From QYOJ01 sp043810345 (GTDB lineage Bacteria; Bacteroidota; Bacteroidia; Bacteroidales; FEN-979): a DNA stretch of 64,000 bases. The stretch is from positions 1 through 64,000 of the forward strand of contig JBDROF010000067.1 in assembly GCA_043810345.1 (NCBI GenBank), in the 5' to 3' direction. The notes under the pieces are model-generated. The model was not told the DNA's origin. It did no database searches and saw only the letters and a program-made list of their open reading frames with translations. A program made the position numbers and the translations under genes. This document shows, piece after piece, positions 42,844-50,958 of the stretch (position 1 is its first letter; every line of letters begins with the position of its first letter).

Positions 42844-43461
42844 ATGAAAGTAACTAAATTTTATCAGGTAGTTCTGATTTGCCTGATCCTGGCAACAAGT
42901 TCCTGCAAACAGATCCTCATGATGCGGTACGGCATACGCCAGCCCAGGGAGGAAACTCCGGAGACAATCCTTGCATTCATGGATAAAATGAACTATCCCG
43001 ACGTCAACACATTCATTTTCAAAGATTCTTCCTCGTACAACAGGTGCATGAGAGACCCGGTTTTTCAGGCGAATGCGCTGGGAACCCTGTTTTTCTACCA
43101 CAACCGGTTACTTATCAATTATAAAGATACATCAGAATGTCAGTGGTCTGGAGGGTTTTTTGTACGGAATCTGAAGAGTGACACAGTCTATCAGACAGAT
43201 TCTGCCTATTCGTTTCAACGCCTGATAGCTCATTTCGTTCCTCTCAGTGAACCGACACAGCTTGATACTACCGCGGCCGATTACATTGTGCTGGTCACCT
43301 GGGCCCGGTTTCTGGGGAGATACAATGAACGGCTTTTCGACATCAGGAGAGCCGTGGAGGAAAATCCGGCTGTCAACATCAAGGTCGTTTTTGTCTGTAT
43401 TGATATTCAAAAAGAATGGAAGCTGACGGATAGAGAGAAAAAAGCGTTTCGGTTCGAATAG
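42844..43461 (+). CDS. Lipoprotein with possible cysteine-less thioredoxin-like fold (paralogue B)
   Basis: 205 residues with lipobox TSSC (Cys21) then KQILMMRYGIRQP, clearly related to the preceding gene, from which it is separated by 5 bp (tandem duplication). DYIVLVTWARFLGRYNERLF aligns by eye with the VLVTWAxWCGPCRxExx active-site region of thioredoxin-like proteins, with Phe-Leu and Tyr in place of the cysteine pair. VVFVCIDIQKEW resembles the following VxFVSID strand. A non-redox, binding or chaperone role is a guess. Confidence 0.65.
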   Translation: MKVTKFYQVVLICLILATSSCKQILMMRYGIRQPREETPETILAFMDKMNYPDVNTFIFKDSSSYNRCMRDPVFQANALGTLFFYHNRLLINYKDTSECQWSGGFFVRNLKSDTVYQTDSAYSFQRLIAHFVPLSEPTQLDTTAADYIVLVTWARFLGRYNERLFDIRRAVEENPAVNIKVVFVCIDIQKEWKLTDREKKAFRFE

Positions 43462-43484
43462 GAAGAGGATATGAAGGGCGAGGC

Positions 43485-44426
43485 ATGTGGGGAGAGCGAA
43501 TCGCGACCGGGATGGTGTTGGCCATGTTTGTTGTACCTGTACCTTCCCTGGCTCAGCAACTGGTTTGGAAAGACCAGAATGTTGTCAGGAAACTGAGTAT
43601 CCCCACCGATTCAGGTCACACATTCGTCCGGCTCCGGATCAGCCAGCAGGTGGAGTATGCCCTGACCTTTTCCAGTGCGCTCTTCATCAACTGGAACCAT
43701 GACCTCAATGCCAACCAGTTGATGCTACTCCAGGATATGATCTATCAGTGCCGCGTAGAGACGGAGCGAAGATTCCGTATTACCCAGAAAATTGTTCATC
43801 ATCTGGGCATTCAATATTTTTTTGATTCCATATCCCGGTTTCATGTCGATGACAACCAGTTCGAGACCCGGTTGGAATGTCGGCTAAAGAACAATCACGG
43901 CTGTTTCCTCTCCTCCATCCTCTCCACACGGCTATTCAACGCATATAATTTTTCAGTTAACAAGGACGGGTACCTGATCCGAACCCTCAGATCTTCCTTT
44001 CTCACCCCGCTAACGGGTCTTTTTTCCGGTGGATTTCAACTCAAATGGCCCTTGTTCGGTTCGATCAACTTTGGCATCACCAGTGCTAAACTTACCTGGA
44101 TACGCGACAAAGGAATCTTCGATGCGCTTGGAACCGCAATCTATTACGGGGTTCCGGAAAACAAGAAGTGCCTGTTTGAGTATGGGATCTCTTTACAACT
44201 TCTCATTGATCATGAAGTGGTGAAATGGCTTCACTGGAATTGCGATTTGCTGATATTCAAACACACCAACCTGTCGCCTGATATCTCCTTCAAAAATAAC
44301 CTGGGTTTCAGGTTGGCCAAATTCCTGAAGGTCCGTATTCAAACCCGGATCTTTTACGAAGAGAGGGTCAGCAGGAAGGTGCAGCTGGAAAATATGGTTT
44401 CGGTAGGGTTGGTGGTTACCCTTTAA
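43485..44426 (+). CDS. Probable outer-membrane beta-barrel protein
   Basis: 313 residues with a signal peptide (IATGMVLAMFVVPVPSLAQQ) and alternating hydrophobic strands such as FETRLECRLKNN, FKNNLGFRLAKFLKVRIQTR and a final MVSVGLVVTL. It resembles the DUF3078-like barrel proteins of Bacteroidota, but I cannot confirm the family. It follows the lipoprotein pair by 23 bp on the same strand, so all three are likely one transcript. The 3' end overlaps the convergent proline dehydrogenase by 11 bp. Confidence 0.6.
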   Translation: MWGERIATGMVLAMFVVPVPSLAQQLVWKDQNVVRKLSIPTDSGHTFVRLRISQQVEYALTFSSALFINWNHDLNANQLMLLQDMIYQCRVETERRFRITQKIVHHLGIQYFFDSISRFHVDDNQFETRLECRLKNNHGCFLSSILSTRLFNAYNFSVNKDGYLIRTLRSSFLTPLTGLFSGGFQLKWPLFGSINFGITSAKLTWIRDKGIFDALGTAIYYGVPENKKCLFEYGISLQLLIDHEVVKWLHWNCDLLIFKHTNLSPDISFKNNLGFRLAKFLKVRIQTRIFYEERVSRKVQLENMVSVGLVVTL

Positions 44427-45327
44427 CGAATATCGCCTTGATGATGTGGCTTGCCATTTTAGGATTCTCTTTGAGCCGGCGGGTGGAGTATCCGAACCAA
44501 TCTTTACCAAAAGGCACATATACACGCATTCGGTGACCGGCATCCACGATACTCTTCCGGAGCTCCGGGATGACTCCGTAAAGCATCTGGAATTCATAGC
44601 TCTCCCTGGGAACTTTGTACCGGTTGATTAGCTCGTAGGCGCCGTCAACCAGTGCTTTATCGTGTGTAGCGATCCCTGGGTAGATGCCATCCTGGAAAAG
44701 GCAGTCCAGATCTTTCAGAAAATGTTCGTTGATCTCCCTATATATCTTATAGGCGATTGCTTCCGGTTCTACGTAGATTCCTTTACAGAGACGGAAGTTC
44801 AGTGGATTATCCGCGGAATGAAGATCTTTGAGTTCCCGGATGTCCTGCAATGTTCGCTTCAGATAAGCCTGGAATACCAGGCCTACATTCTTTGGAAACT
44901 CCTTTTTCAGTCTCCTGAAAAGTTTGATCTCCCGGTCGGTACATTGAGAATCTTCCATATCAACCCTGACAAAATTGTTGTAGGAAGCGGCTTTGGCAAC
45001 GATCTCACGGATGTTCTGATAACATGTTTCTTCATCTATCAGGAGTCCGAACATGGTAGGTTTCAGCGAATAGTTTCCGTTTATATGATCTGCCTCTACC
45101 CTGTTGACAATCTCGAGATAAGTATTTTTATAGGCAGTAGCTTCTTCCAGGCGGGTAATGAATTCCCCCAACAGGTCAATGGTGATCATCATGCCTGCAC
45201 CATTCAACTTATGACAAACACGTATGGCATCGTTGATGGTTTCACCGGCAATGTATTTCCGGGAGAAGAGCCATACCAGTTTCTTGGGCATAAAAGGGAG
45301 GAGACGGGAGATCAGTTTATTGAACAT
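44416..45327 (-). CDS. Proline dehydrogenase
   Basis: FAD-dependent oxidation of proline to pyrroline-5-carboxylate, passing electrons to quinone; 303 residues from the ATG at 45327. A GTG two codons upstream is the alternative. The TIM-barrel motifs are NNFVRVDMEDS, FRLCKGIYVEP, IATHD, YEFQMLYGV and the substrate-binding RVYVPFGKDWFGYSTRRLKE. It is the monofunctional form, without the P5C dehydrogenase half. The promoter is at 45354-45361. Confidence 0.94.
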   Translation of the reverse strand: MFNKLISRLLPFMPKKLVWLFSRKYIAGETINDAIRVCHKLNGAGMMITIDLLGEFITRLEEATAYKNTYLEIVNRVEADHINGNYSLKPTMFGLLIDEETCYQNIREIVAKAASYNNFVRVDMEDSQCTDREIKLFRRLKKEFPKNVGLVFQAYLKRTLQDIRELKDLHSADNPLNFRLCKGIYVEPEAIAYKIYREINEHFLKDLDCLFQDGIYPGIATHDKALVDGAYELINRYKVPRESYEFQMLYGVIPELRKSIVDAGHRMRVYVPFGKDWFGYSTRRLKENPKMASHIIKAIFVKG

Positions 45328-45353
45328 AGTCACGCAAGTTTAGAAAGAGGGTG

Positions 45354-45361
45354 CAAACATA
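45354..45361 (-). promoter_or_regulatory. Proline dehydrogenase promoter
   Basis: TATGTTTG on the minus strand with TTG about 21 bp upstream. It is back to back with the DUF177 promoter. Confidence 0.65.
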
Positions 45362-45409
45362 TGTATTTGATCGTAAATATAGCAATTTGTTATTGACAAT
45401 TATAATGTT

Positions 45410-45417
45410 TATTTTTG
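45410..45417 (+). promoter_or_regulatory. DUF177-rpmF-plsX-fabH promoter
   Basis: TATTTTTG (exact) with TTTG at 45386-45389, spacing 20. The box covers the TTG at 45415, so that codon cannot be the start and the GTG at 45442 is used instead. Confidence 0.7.
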
Positions 45418-45441
45418 CCGTCTTTTTGTAACACCCGGCCT

Positions 45442-45981
45442 GTGAAACCCTTAGATTCCTTCATCATCCCTTTCCGGGGTTTGAAACCCGGGATTCACCG
45501 GTACGATGTGCAGATTGATAAGGCGTTCTTTGACCATTTTGAGCATAGCGAAATCAGGGAAGGTGCGCTTTCGGTTCACATCGACCTGGAAAAAGAGGAG
45601 CGGATGCTTCTCTTTCAGTTTACGATCAACGGTCAGGTCTCGATGCCCTGCGACCGATGTAATGAGACTGTTCTCCTCCCTGTCAGTGGAAAAGAGAGGT
45701 TGATCGTAAAATTCGGGGAAGAGTTTGCTGAGCAGAACGAAGAGATCCAGATCATTCCGGAATTGGAGAACCAGTTTGACACAGCTCCATTCCTCTATGA
45801 ATATGTCCATTTGTTGCTGCCTTTGAAAAGGGTCCATCCAGACGATGACCAGGGGAACAACTCCTGCAGTCAGGACATGCTAACCAAACTGAACGAACTG
45901 CTGCAGAACCGCGTACCGGATCCACGATGGGAGAAACTGAACACGTTACGTGAGACGAGAGACGTGAGACGAGAGACGTGA
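45442..45981 (+). CDS. DUF177 (YceD-family) protein
   Basis: 179 residues from the GTG at 45442, a start fixed by the promoter. DUF177 proteins accompany rpmF and are linked to 23S rRNA/L32 accumulation in other organisms. The family core is here: SMPCDRCNETVLLPVSGKER and FDTAPFLYEYVHLLLPLKRVHP. The last dozen residues (RETRDVRRET) and the stop are encoded by the heptamer array that starts at 45950, so the native end has been extended or replaced by repeat. Confidence 0.85.
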   Translation: MKPLDSFIIPFRGLKPGIHRYDVQIDKAFFDHFEHSEIREGALSVHIDLEKEERMLLFQFTINGQVSMPCDRCNETVLLPVSGKERLIVKFGEEFAEQNEEIQIIPELENQFDTAPFLYEYVHLLLPLKRVHPDDDQGNNSCSQDMLTKLNELLQNRVPDPRWEKLNTLRETRDVRRET

Positions 45982-46040
45982 GACGTGAGACGTGAGACGT
46001 GAGACGTGAGACGTGAGACGTGAGACGTGAGACGTAAGAC
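45950..46040. repeat. Thirteen-unit gtgagac heptamer array
   Basis: 91 bp, alternating gtgagac and gagagac at first, then eight gtgagac in a row, ending gtaagac. It begins inside DUF177 and supplies its TGA. It is the longest heptamer array in the window. Confidence 0.95.
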
Positions 46041-46070
46041 AAGAAAGTGCTTAAAAAAAAGTATAATTTA

Positions 46071-46105
46071 ATTCGTAAATCGTAATTCTTAATTCGTAAT
46101 TAACA
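46071..46105. repeat. Degenerate attcgta heptamers before rpmF
   Basis: attcgta, aatcgta, attctta, attcgta, attaaca. The array ends 5 bp before the rpmF ATG, so it forms the translation initiation region. Confidence 0.8.
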
Positions 46106-46110
46106 TAGTT

Positions 46111-46296
46111 ATGCCACATCCGAAACGAAAAATTTCGAATCAGCGGAGAGACAAAAGAAGGACACATTATAAAGCGGAAGTTTCGACATTTTCCGTTTGT
46201 TCCAATTGCGGCGCCACTGTCCTGTATCACAGGGTTTGCCCTGAATGCGGATATTATAAAGGAAAACCGGCTATCGATAAAACTGCAGCCAAATAA
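46111..46296 (+). CDS. rpmF: Ribosomal protein L32
   Basis: 61 residues. The N-terminus MPHPKRKISNQRRDKRRTH is typical. The zinc ribbon is complete: VCSNCG and VCPECG, four cysteines. It stands in the conserved DUF177-rpmF-plsX-fabH order, with plsX starting 2 bp after its stop. Confidence 0.97.
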   Translation: MPHPKRKISNQRRDKRRTHYKAEVSTFSVCSNCGATVLYHRVCPECGYYKGKPAIDKTAAK

Positions 46297-46298
46297 TT

Positions 46299-47258
46299 AT
46301 GCGAATCGGTTTAGACGTTTCCGGAGGAGACTTTGCGCCAAAATCCACGTTGCATGGAGCTTTGATGGTTCAAAAAGAGCTCCCCAAAAGTGACCGTATC
46401 GTATTGATCGGTGACAAAGATGCGATTCACTCCTTCTTCAAAGAGGAACATGTGGATCCGGCCCTCTTTGACATTGTGGATGCCCCTGACCAGATAGAGA
46501 TGGATGAATCGCCTACCAAAGCGCTGGTTGCCAAACCCAAATCCAGTATTGCCATCGGATTCCGGATGCTCAAACACAAAGAGATCCACTCTTTTGCCAG
46601 CGCCGGAAGCAGCGGAGCTATGATGGTTGGAGCGATCTATAGTGTCAATACCATCCAGGGTGTGATCCGGCCCAGTACCCCGGCGTACATCCCAAAAGAG
46701 AACGGTGGATCCACGATCCTGATTGACGTGGGTACCAATCCCGATAGCAAACCCGATGTCATGTACCAATTCGGACTCCTGGGATCCCTTTTCGCTGAGC
46801 ATGTCATGCACGTGAAAAATCCGCGGATTGGCCTGCTTAACATTGGAACTGAGGAGAAGAAAGGCAACCTCATCACCCTATCGGCCTTCCAGTTGATGAA
46901 GGATGCGAAGGACTATAACTTCATCGGAAACGTGGAAGGACGGGATCTGTTCCGTGACCGGGTGGATGTGATCGTTTGTGACGGCTTCGTGGGAAACATA
47001 GTACTGAAACAGGCGGAAGCGATGTACCGGGTGATGATAAAACGAGGGATCAAAGATGAATACCTCGACCGGTTCAACTACGAGAACTACGGCGGGTCGC
47101 CAGTTCTGGGAGTCAACTCCAACGTGATTGTAGGCCATGGTATCTCCAACGGGAAAGCCATCCGGCAGATGCTCCTGTTATCCAAAGAGATCCATAATGC
47201 CAAACTCCCGCACAAGATCAAATATGCGTTCGAAAAGTATGCCATTAACAATATCTAA
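46299..47258 (+). CDS. plsX: Phosphate acyltransferase PlsX
   Basis: Converts acyl-ACP to acyl-phosphate for phospholipid synthesis; 319 residues. Motifs are IGLDVSGGDFAP, ASAGSSGAMMVGA, PRIGLLNIGTEEKKGN and VVCDGFVGN-like VIVCDGFVGNIVLK. It starts 2 bp after rpmF and is followed 9 bp later by fabH, the usual lipid-synthesis operon. Confidence 0.96.
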   Translation: MRIGLDVSGGDFAPKSTLHGALMVQKELPKSDRIVLIGDKDAIHSFFKEEHVDPALFDIVDAPDQIEMDESPTKALVAKPKSSIAIGFRMLKHKEIHSFASAGSSGAMMVGAIYSVNTIQGVIRPSTPAYIPKENGGSTILIDVGTNPDSKPDVMYQFGLLGSLFAEHVMHVKNPRIGLLNIGTEEKKGNLITLSAFQLMKDAKDYNFIGNVEGRDLFRDRVDVIVCDGFVGNIVLKQAEAMYRVMIKRGIKDEYLDRFNYENYGGSPVLGVNSNVIVGHGISNGKAIRQMLLLSKEIHNAKLPHKIKYAFEKYAINNI

Positions 47259-47267
47259 TCTCTCTCC

Positions 47268-48257
47268 ATGACAAAGATCAGAGCAAAAATTTCAGGCATA
47301 CAGTGTTACGCACCTCCTTACATCCTGACTAACAAAGAGTTGGAAGGGATGGTGGATACCAGCGACGAATGGATCTTGATCCGTACCGGTATCCGGGAGC
47401 GGCATATTCAGAAAGGAGAAGACCTGGGCACCTCAGATATGGGAGCTGAAGCGGTCAAAGGATTGCTGGAAAAGACCAGTACCTCCCCGGATGAGATCGA
47501 CCTTTTAATCTGTGCTACGGTGACCCCCGACATGTTGTTTCCGGCAGCGGCAAACCTCATCAGTTACAAAACAGGGATCAAGAATGCGTTCAGCTTTGAC
47601 ATGAACGCTGCCTGTTCCGGATTAATGTATGCGATCATCACAGCTGCGAGATACATAGAATCGGGTACCTGTAAAAAAGTGGTCGTGGTTGGTGCTGATA
47701 AAATGTCAGCGATTACCGATTATTCCAACCGGGAGACCTGTGTGCTATTTGGGGATGCAGCAGGCGCTCTGCTGCTCGAACCCACCACTGAAGATGTTGG
47801 AATCATGGACTCTATCTTTGGAACAGATGGCTCTGGGCACCTATTCCTTCACATGAAGGCAGGAGGGTCGTTGAAACCTGCATCACATGAAACCGTAGAT
47901 GCCAAAGAGCATTTTATCTTCCAGGAGGGACAGGCTGTATTTAAATTTGTTGTTACCAAAATGGCAGACGCCTCTGTAGAGATTATGAAGAAGAATAACC
48001 TCACATCGGAAGATGTTGCCTGGCTTGTTCCGCACCAGGCCAATCTGCGCATCATCGACGCTACTGCCCGCCGCATGGGCATCAGCAAAAATAAGGTGAT
48101 GACCAATATCCAGCGCTATGGCAACACCACCGGCGCCACTATTCCTCTCTGTCTTTGGGAGTGGGAAGACCAACTCAAAAAAGGTGACAACCTCATCCTT
48201 GCAGCTTTTGGCGGTGGTTTCACCTGGGGATCAGTGTGGGTGAAGTGGGCGTACTAG
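47268..48257 (+). CDS. fabH: 3-oxoacyl-ACP synthase III (FabH)
   Basis: Initiates fatty-acid synthesis by condensing acetyl- or branched acyl-CoA with malonyl-ACP; 329 residues. The catalytic cysteine is in FDMNAACSGLMYAI, the histidine in VPHQANLRIIDA, and the asparagine in RYGNTTGATIPL. Full length. It is followed immediately by a heptamer array. Confidence 0.96.
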   Translation: MTKIRAKISGIQCYAPPYILTNKELEGMVDTSDEWILIRTGIRERHIQKGEDLGTSDMGAEAVKGLLEKTSTSPDEIDLLICATVTPDMLFPAAANLISYKTGIKNAFSFDMNAACSGLMYAIITAARYIESGTCKKVVVVGADKMSAITDYSNRETCVLFGDAAGALLLEPTTEDVGIMDSIFGTDGSGHLFLHMKAGGSLKPASHETVDAKEHFIFQEGQAVFKFVVTKMADASVEIMKKNNLTSEDVAWLVPHQANLRIIDATARRMGISKNKVMTNIQRYGNTTGATIPLCLWEWEDQLKKGDNLILAAFGGGFTWGSVWVKWAY

Positions 48258-48262
48258 TATAA

Positions 48263-48297
48263 TTACGAATGACGAATTACGAATGACGAATGACGAA
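48263..48297. repeat. Five 7-mers after fabH
   Basis: ttacgaa, tgacgaa, ttacgaa, tgacgaa, tgacgaa. They start 6 bp past the fabH stop. The complement is the attcgta/ttcgtca family. Confidence 0.85.
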
Positions 48298-48423
48298 CTG
48301 GAAGTACGAAGTTCGAATTGGGAAGTTGTTTTCGTTGGCGGTAATCCAATAAATTCTGGCGTTTATACAATAAATCAGGGCGTTGGATAAATAGTCTTGT
48401 TTTTTCTTCCCTTTTGATCCATT

Positions 48424-48624
48424 GTGCAGTTAAAACCGGTCGCTCTTTCCACGCGACATCAGAGATCTCTCGACCTTGTCAGGCAATTTGCTCTCGACGC
48501 CTTCCTGGTTGAGACAAACAAAAGTTTCCCGGTTCAGGAGCTGAACGGCCAGATTCCTGACCTCATCGATAGCATTAGCGTCGTCCTCAGGAAGAAATAC
48601 CGTTTGGAGAAGTATTTTAGTTGA
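48424..48624 (+). CDS. Small hypothetical ORF or gene remnant
   Basis: 66 codons from a GTG, ending 3 bp from the convergent TlpA gene. The translation (VRQFALDAFLVETNKSFPVQ, RKKYRLEKYFS) looks protein-like and ends in a charged helix, but has no family I recognise and no clear promoter. It could be the 3' end of a lost gene. The 126 bp upstream hold no other gene. Confidence 0.3.
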   Translation: MQLKPVALSTRHQRSLDLVRQFALDAFLVETNKSFPVQELNGQIPDLIDSISVVLRKKYRLEKYFS

Positions 48625-48627
48625 CTT

Positions 48628-49866
48628 CTACCTTTCATGAAGTAATTCGTGAATCAACCCCCTCGTCTCATCCACATAACGGTCGTAATGCGCTCCGGTT
48701 CCCGGTCCCGAAAAGCCGGTTTCCACTTTCCGGATCTTTCCTTTTTTATCGATAAAGATGGTGGTGGGATAGGCCAGGATGCCTTCGAAGGGATAGAGCA
48801 CAGTGCGGATCGATTCGCGACCGCGAGGGCCTGCGTAGAGAAAGGGATAGTTGGCTCCGGTTTGCTCCTGGAACCGTTTCATCTTGGGCACGGAGGCTTC
48901 AAAGGTCTTGTCCTCGAAACTCAGCGCTACGATCTCCAGTCCCTGGTCTCTGTATTCGGAATAGATATCACGGAAAAAGACCGCCTCATCCAAACAGTTG
49001 GGGCACCAGGTACCAACTGCCTGGACGATCACCACCTTGTCCTTAAACCGGGGATCAACCAATGAAACGGTATCCCCGTTGATATCCGGAAAGGAGAAGG
49101 TGAACGGCCTGGCATCCGGTTTCAGGCGGATCAGGAAATCTCCGCGCGGGATGGTCGCCTCTTCATCCCTTATCGCCCGCCAGGTGGATTTCCATCCAGG
49201 ACTCCCCATGAATCGCCCCTTTTCCAAGGTGCCATCAGGAGATATTTCCGCAGTAAAGATCAGGGTATGGGCTCCATCGATGCCCGAAAGCATGAACCGG
49301 TTTCCGGAGACCTTTCCCTCCAGGAACCGGTAGTCACCGGTGGGGTTGAGGATAGTTCCGGTCACTTTGTTCCCCTCCTGCTGAAACTCTCCAACCATGA
49401 TGCTTGAATCGGGTGTTCCCGGATTTTCAATAAAGCGCCAGCGACCGGTTACATCCACAGCCGGCTCATCATCACACCACGGGAAGCGATCCTCCTCACC
49501 CGGTATGGCATAAAAAGCATACGAAGTGCCTGCGTCACGGCCTTTCGGATAGTACCGCCCAACCAGGGAGTCGTGGTGGAACTCAGCGGCAATTTCGCTG
49601 CTAAATACAGGGAATTTCATAAAAATGGAATCCCCTTCCCGGTCGATCTCCGTGATGAAGATGGTTTCGTCCGCGTTGAGTACGTACATCACTTCGACCT
49701 CGATGTTCTTTTCGTAGACCATGTTGAATGGCAGATCCATGTCGGCGACCGTACTGTCGATCCGGATCACCCCAAGCCAGGGGCCCTGGGGAAGGTTTTT
49801 CTGATAGTCAAAGCAGCCGGAAAATAACCCGGCAGCCAGGAAGAAAAGGATAAGGAGCTTTTTCAT
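48628..49866 (-). CDS. TlpA-like thioredoxin-domain lipoprotein
   Basis: 412 residues with lipobox FSGC (Cys18). About 240 residues of beta-rich N-terminal region (DUF4369-like in arrangement) are followed by an AhpC/TSA-TlpA domain with the active site GTWCPNCLDEAVFF (about 290-303) and AYPTTIFIDKKGKIR with the cis-proline. It is expected in the periplasm as a thiol-disulfide reductant or resolvase. It is monocistronic, with ttgccat decamers and octamers upstream. Confidence 0.9.
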   Translation of the reverse strand: MKKLLILFFLAAGLFSGCFDYQKNLPQGPWLGVIRIDSTVADMDLPFNMVYEKNIEVEVMYVLNADETIFITEIDREGDSIFMKFPVFSSEIAAEFHHDSLVGRYYPKGRDAGTSYAFYAIPGEEDRFPWCDDEPAVDVTGRWRFIENPGTPDSSIMVGEFQQEGNKVTGTILNPTGDYRFLEGKVSGNRFMLSGIDGAHTLIFTAEISPDGTLEKGRFMGSPGWKSTWRAIRDEEATIPRGDFLIRLKPDARPFTFSFPDINGDTVSLVDPRFKDKVVIVQAVGTWCPNCLDEAVFFRDIYSEYRDQGLEIVALSFEDKTFEASVPKMKRFQEQTGANYPFLYAGPRGRESIRTVLYPFEGILAYPTTIFIDKKGKIRKVETGFSGPGTGAHYDRYVDETRGLIHELLHER

Positions 49867-49897
49867 GATAGTTTTCTTATGGTGCTAAAATAAAGAA

Positions 49898-49967
49898 ATT
49901 GCCATTGATTGCCATACATTGCCATGATTTCACCATTTCGCCATTTCGCTATTTCGCTACCTCGCTA
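49898..49967. repeat. Decamer array followed by octamer array
   Basis: 49898-49927 is three decamers (attgccattg, attgccatac, attgccatga). 49928-49967 is five octamers (tttcacca, tttcgcca, tttcgcta twice, cctcgcta). The octamers run into the 3' end of the GlpM-like gene and provide its final codons and TAG stop on the minus strand. Confidence 0.85.
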
Positions 49968-50739
49968 CCTTTATCACCGGCCTTAACAACACTACCCACA
50001 AAAACGCCACAACGAAAGAGATGACCGTTCCTGCAGTGATCCCCAACAGCGGATAGGTGAAGTAGACACCCAGTACGTAAACAACGATGTTGGAAGAGGA
50101 GAGGATCATCACCTTCCCGGTAGCCTGGGCAAAGGCTTTTCCCTGGTTCACCGCCAGGATCACCATGGAGGAAAAGAGGACAGCAGGGAACGCACTGACG
50201 ATCCCTGTCAGGTAGGCAGGCACAAAATGGGAGATGAGCACCACTCCCCCTACAATTCCACCGGCAAATGCAGCACGGATGGCCATCTGACCGGCTGTGT
50301 ATTTTTTACCCGACTTTCCCACGGCGGGGATCTTCCAGCCATATTCCACAAAGAGAAAAGCCAGGATCGTGACGCCAAAATAGATGGCCACGTTGATCCA
50401 TAGCAACTCCAGCTGGATCCTGTTGGCTATTACAGCAAGTACCAGCCAGCTTCCCAGGGAGCCCAGGATGCTGACCAGCAGGTTATAGCGGAGTAGCAGG
50501 ACAAAGACGACCAGGAAGATAGAATCGATCATCATTCCGATGGGGATCGCCGGTATCATCTCCCTGACAAACCCCACTCCCTGCGTGAGGGATATAAAAA
50601 TCAGCGCGATCAGGATGTTTGACGGTAGGTTAGCGATCAACCCGCCAATTTTGCTTCCAAACCGTTCGGCCAGGAGTGTCAGCACAGCGATCCAGCTGCC
50701 AGCGATGACGAAGGAGAGGAGGACTTGGATATAGAACAT
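49957..50739 (-). CDS. GlpM-like polytopic membrane protein with internal duplication
   Basis: 260 residues from the ATG at 50739 (a TTG seven codons upstream is in frame). About eight hydrophobic helices. Two halves repeat a pattern: GGLIANLPSNILIALIFI in the first and TGIVSAFPAVLFSSMVILAV in the second, as in GlpM/DUF3147-type small membrane proteins. Function unknown. The C-terminus VIKVAR and stop are read from the tagcgagg octamer. Confidence 0.65.
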   Translation of the reverse strand: MFYIQVLLSFVIAGSWIAVLTLLAERFGSKIGGLIANLPSNILIALIFISLTQGVGFVREMIPAIPIGMMIDSIFLVVFVLLLRYNLLVSILGSLGSWLVLAVIANRIQLELLWINVAIYFGVTILAFLFVEYGWKIPAVGKSGKKYTAGQMAIRAAFAGGIVGGVVLISHFVPAYLTGIVSAFPAVLFSSMVILAVNQGKAFAQATGKVMILSSSNIVVYVLGVYFTYPLLGITAGTVISFVVAFLWVVLLRPVIKVAR

Positions 50740-50850
50740 TGTGTCAGGGTAGAGGGTCAAGGTCGAGGGTCGAGAAAGAGGCTAAAGATACTACAATCCC
50801 GTCAGCAAGTCGCTCAGTCACCAAGTCACTACTTCCACCACCCACACCAC

Positions 50851-50954
50851 ATCACCACATCACCACATCACCATATCACCACATCACCACATCACCATAT
50901 CACCACGGCACCATATCACCACGGCACCACCGCACCAGATCACCACGGCACCAC
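50851..50954. repeat. Thirteen-unit octamer array (atcaccac/ggcaccac)
   Basis: Units are atcaccac or atcaccat, with ggcaccac and ggcaccat mixed into the second half. 104 bp without spacers. It lies between the GlpM-like gene start and the 3' end of the MATE pseudogene. Plus-strand frames translate as His/Thr-rich sequence, which is not a gene. Confidence 0.95.
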
Positions 50955-50958
50955 TGCT

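Noticed and set aside
45415..45441. TTG at 45415 as the start of DUF177
   Set aside because: The codon lies inside an exact TATTTTTG promoter box with a well-spaced TTTG, so transcription starts after it. The GTG at 45442 fits.
50851..50954. Possible CRISPR array in the atcaccac repeats
   Set aside because: Units are 8 bp, contiguous and without spacers, and no cas gene is in the window. It is a microsatellite-like array.
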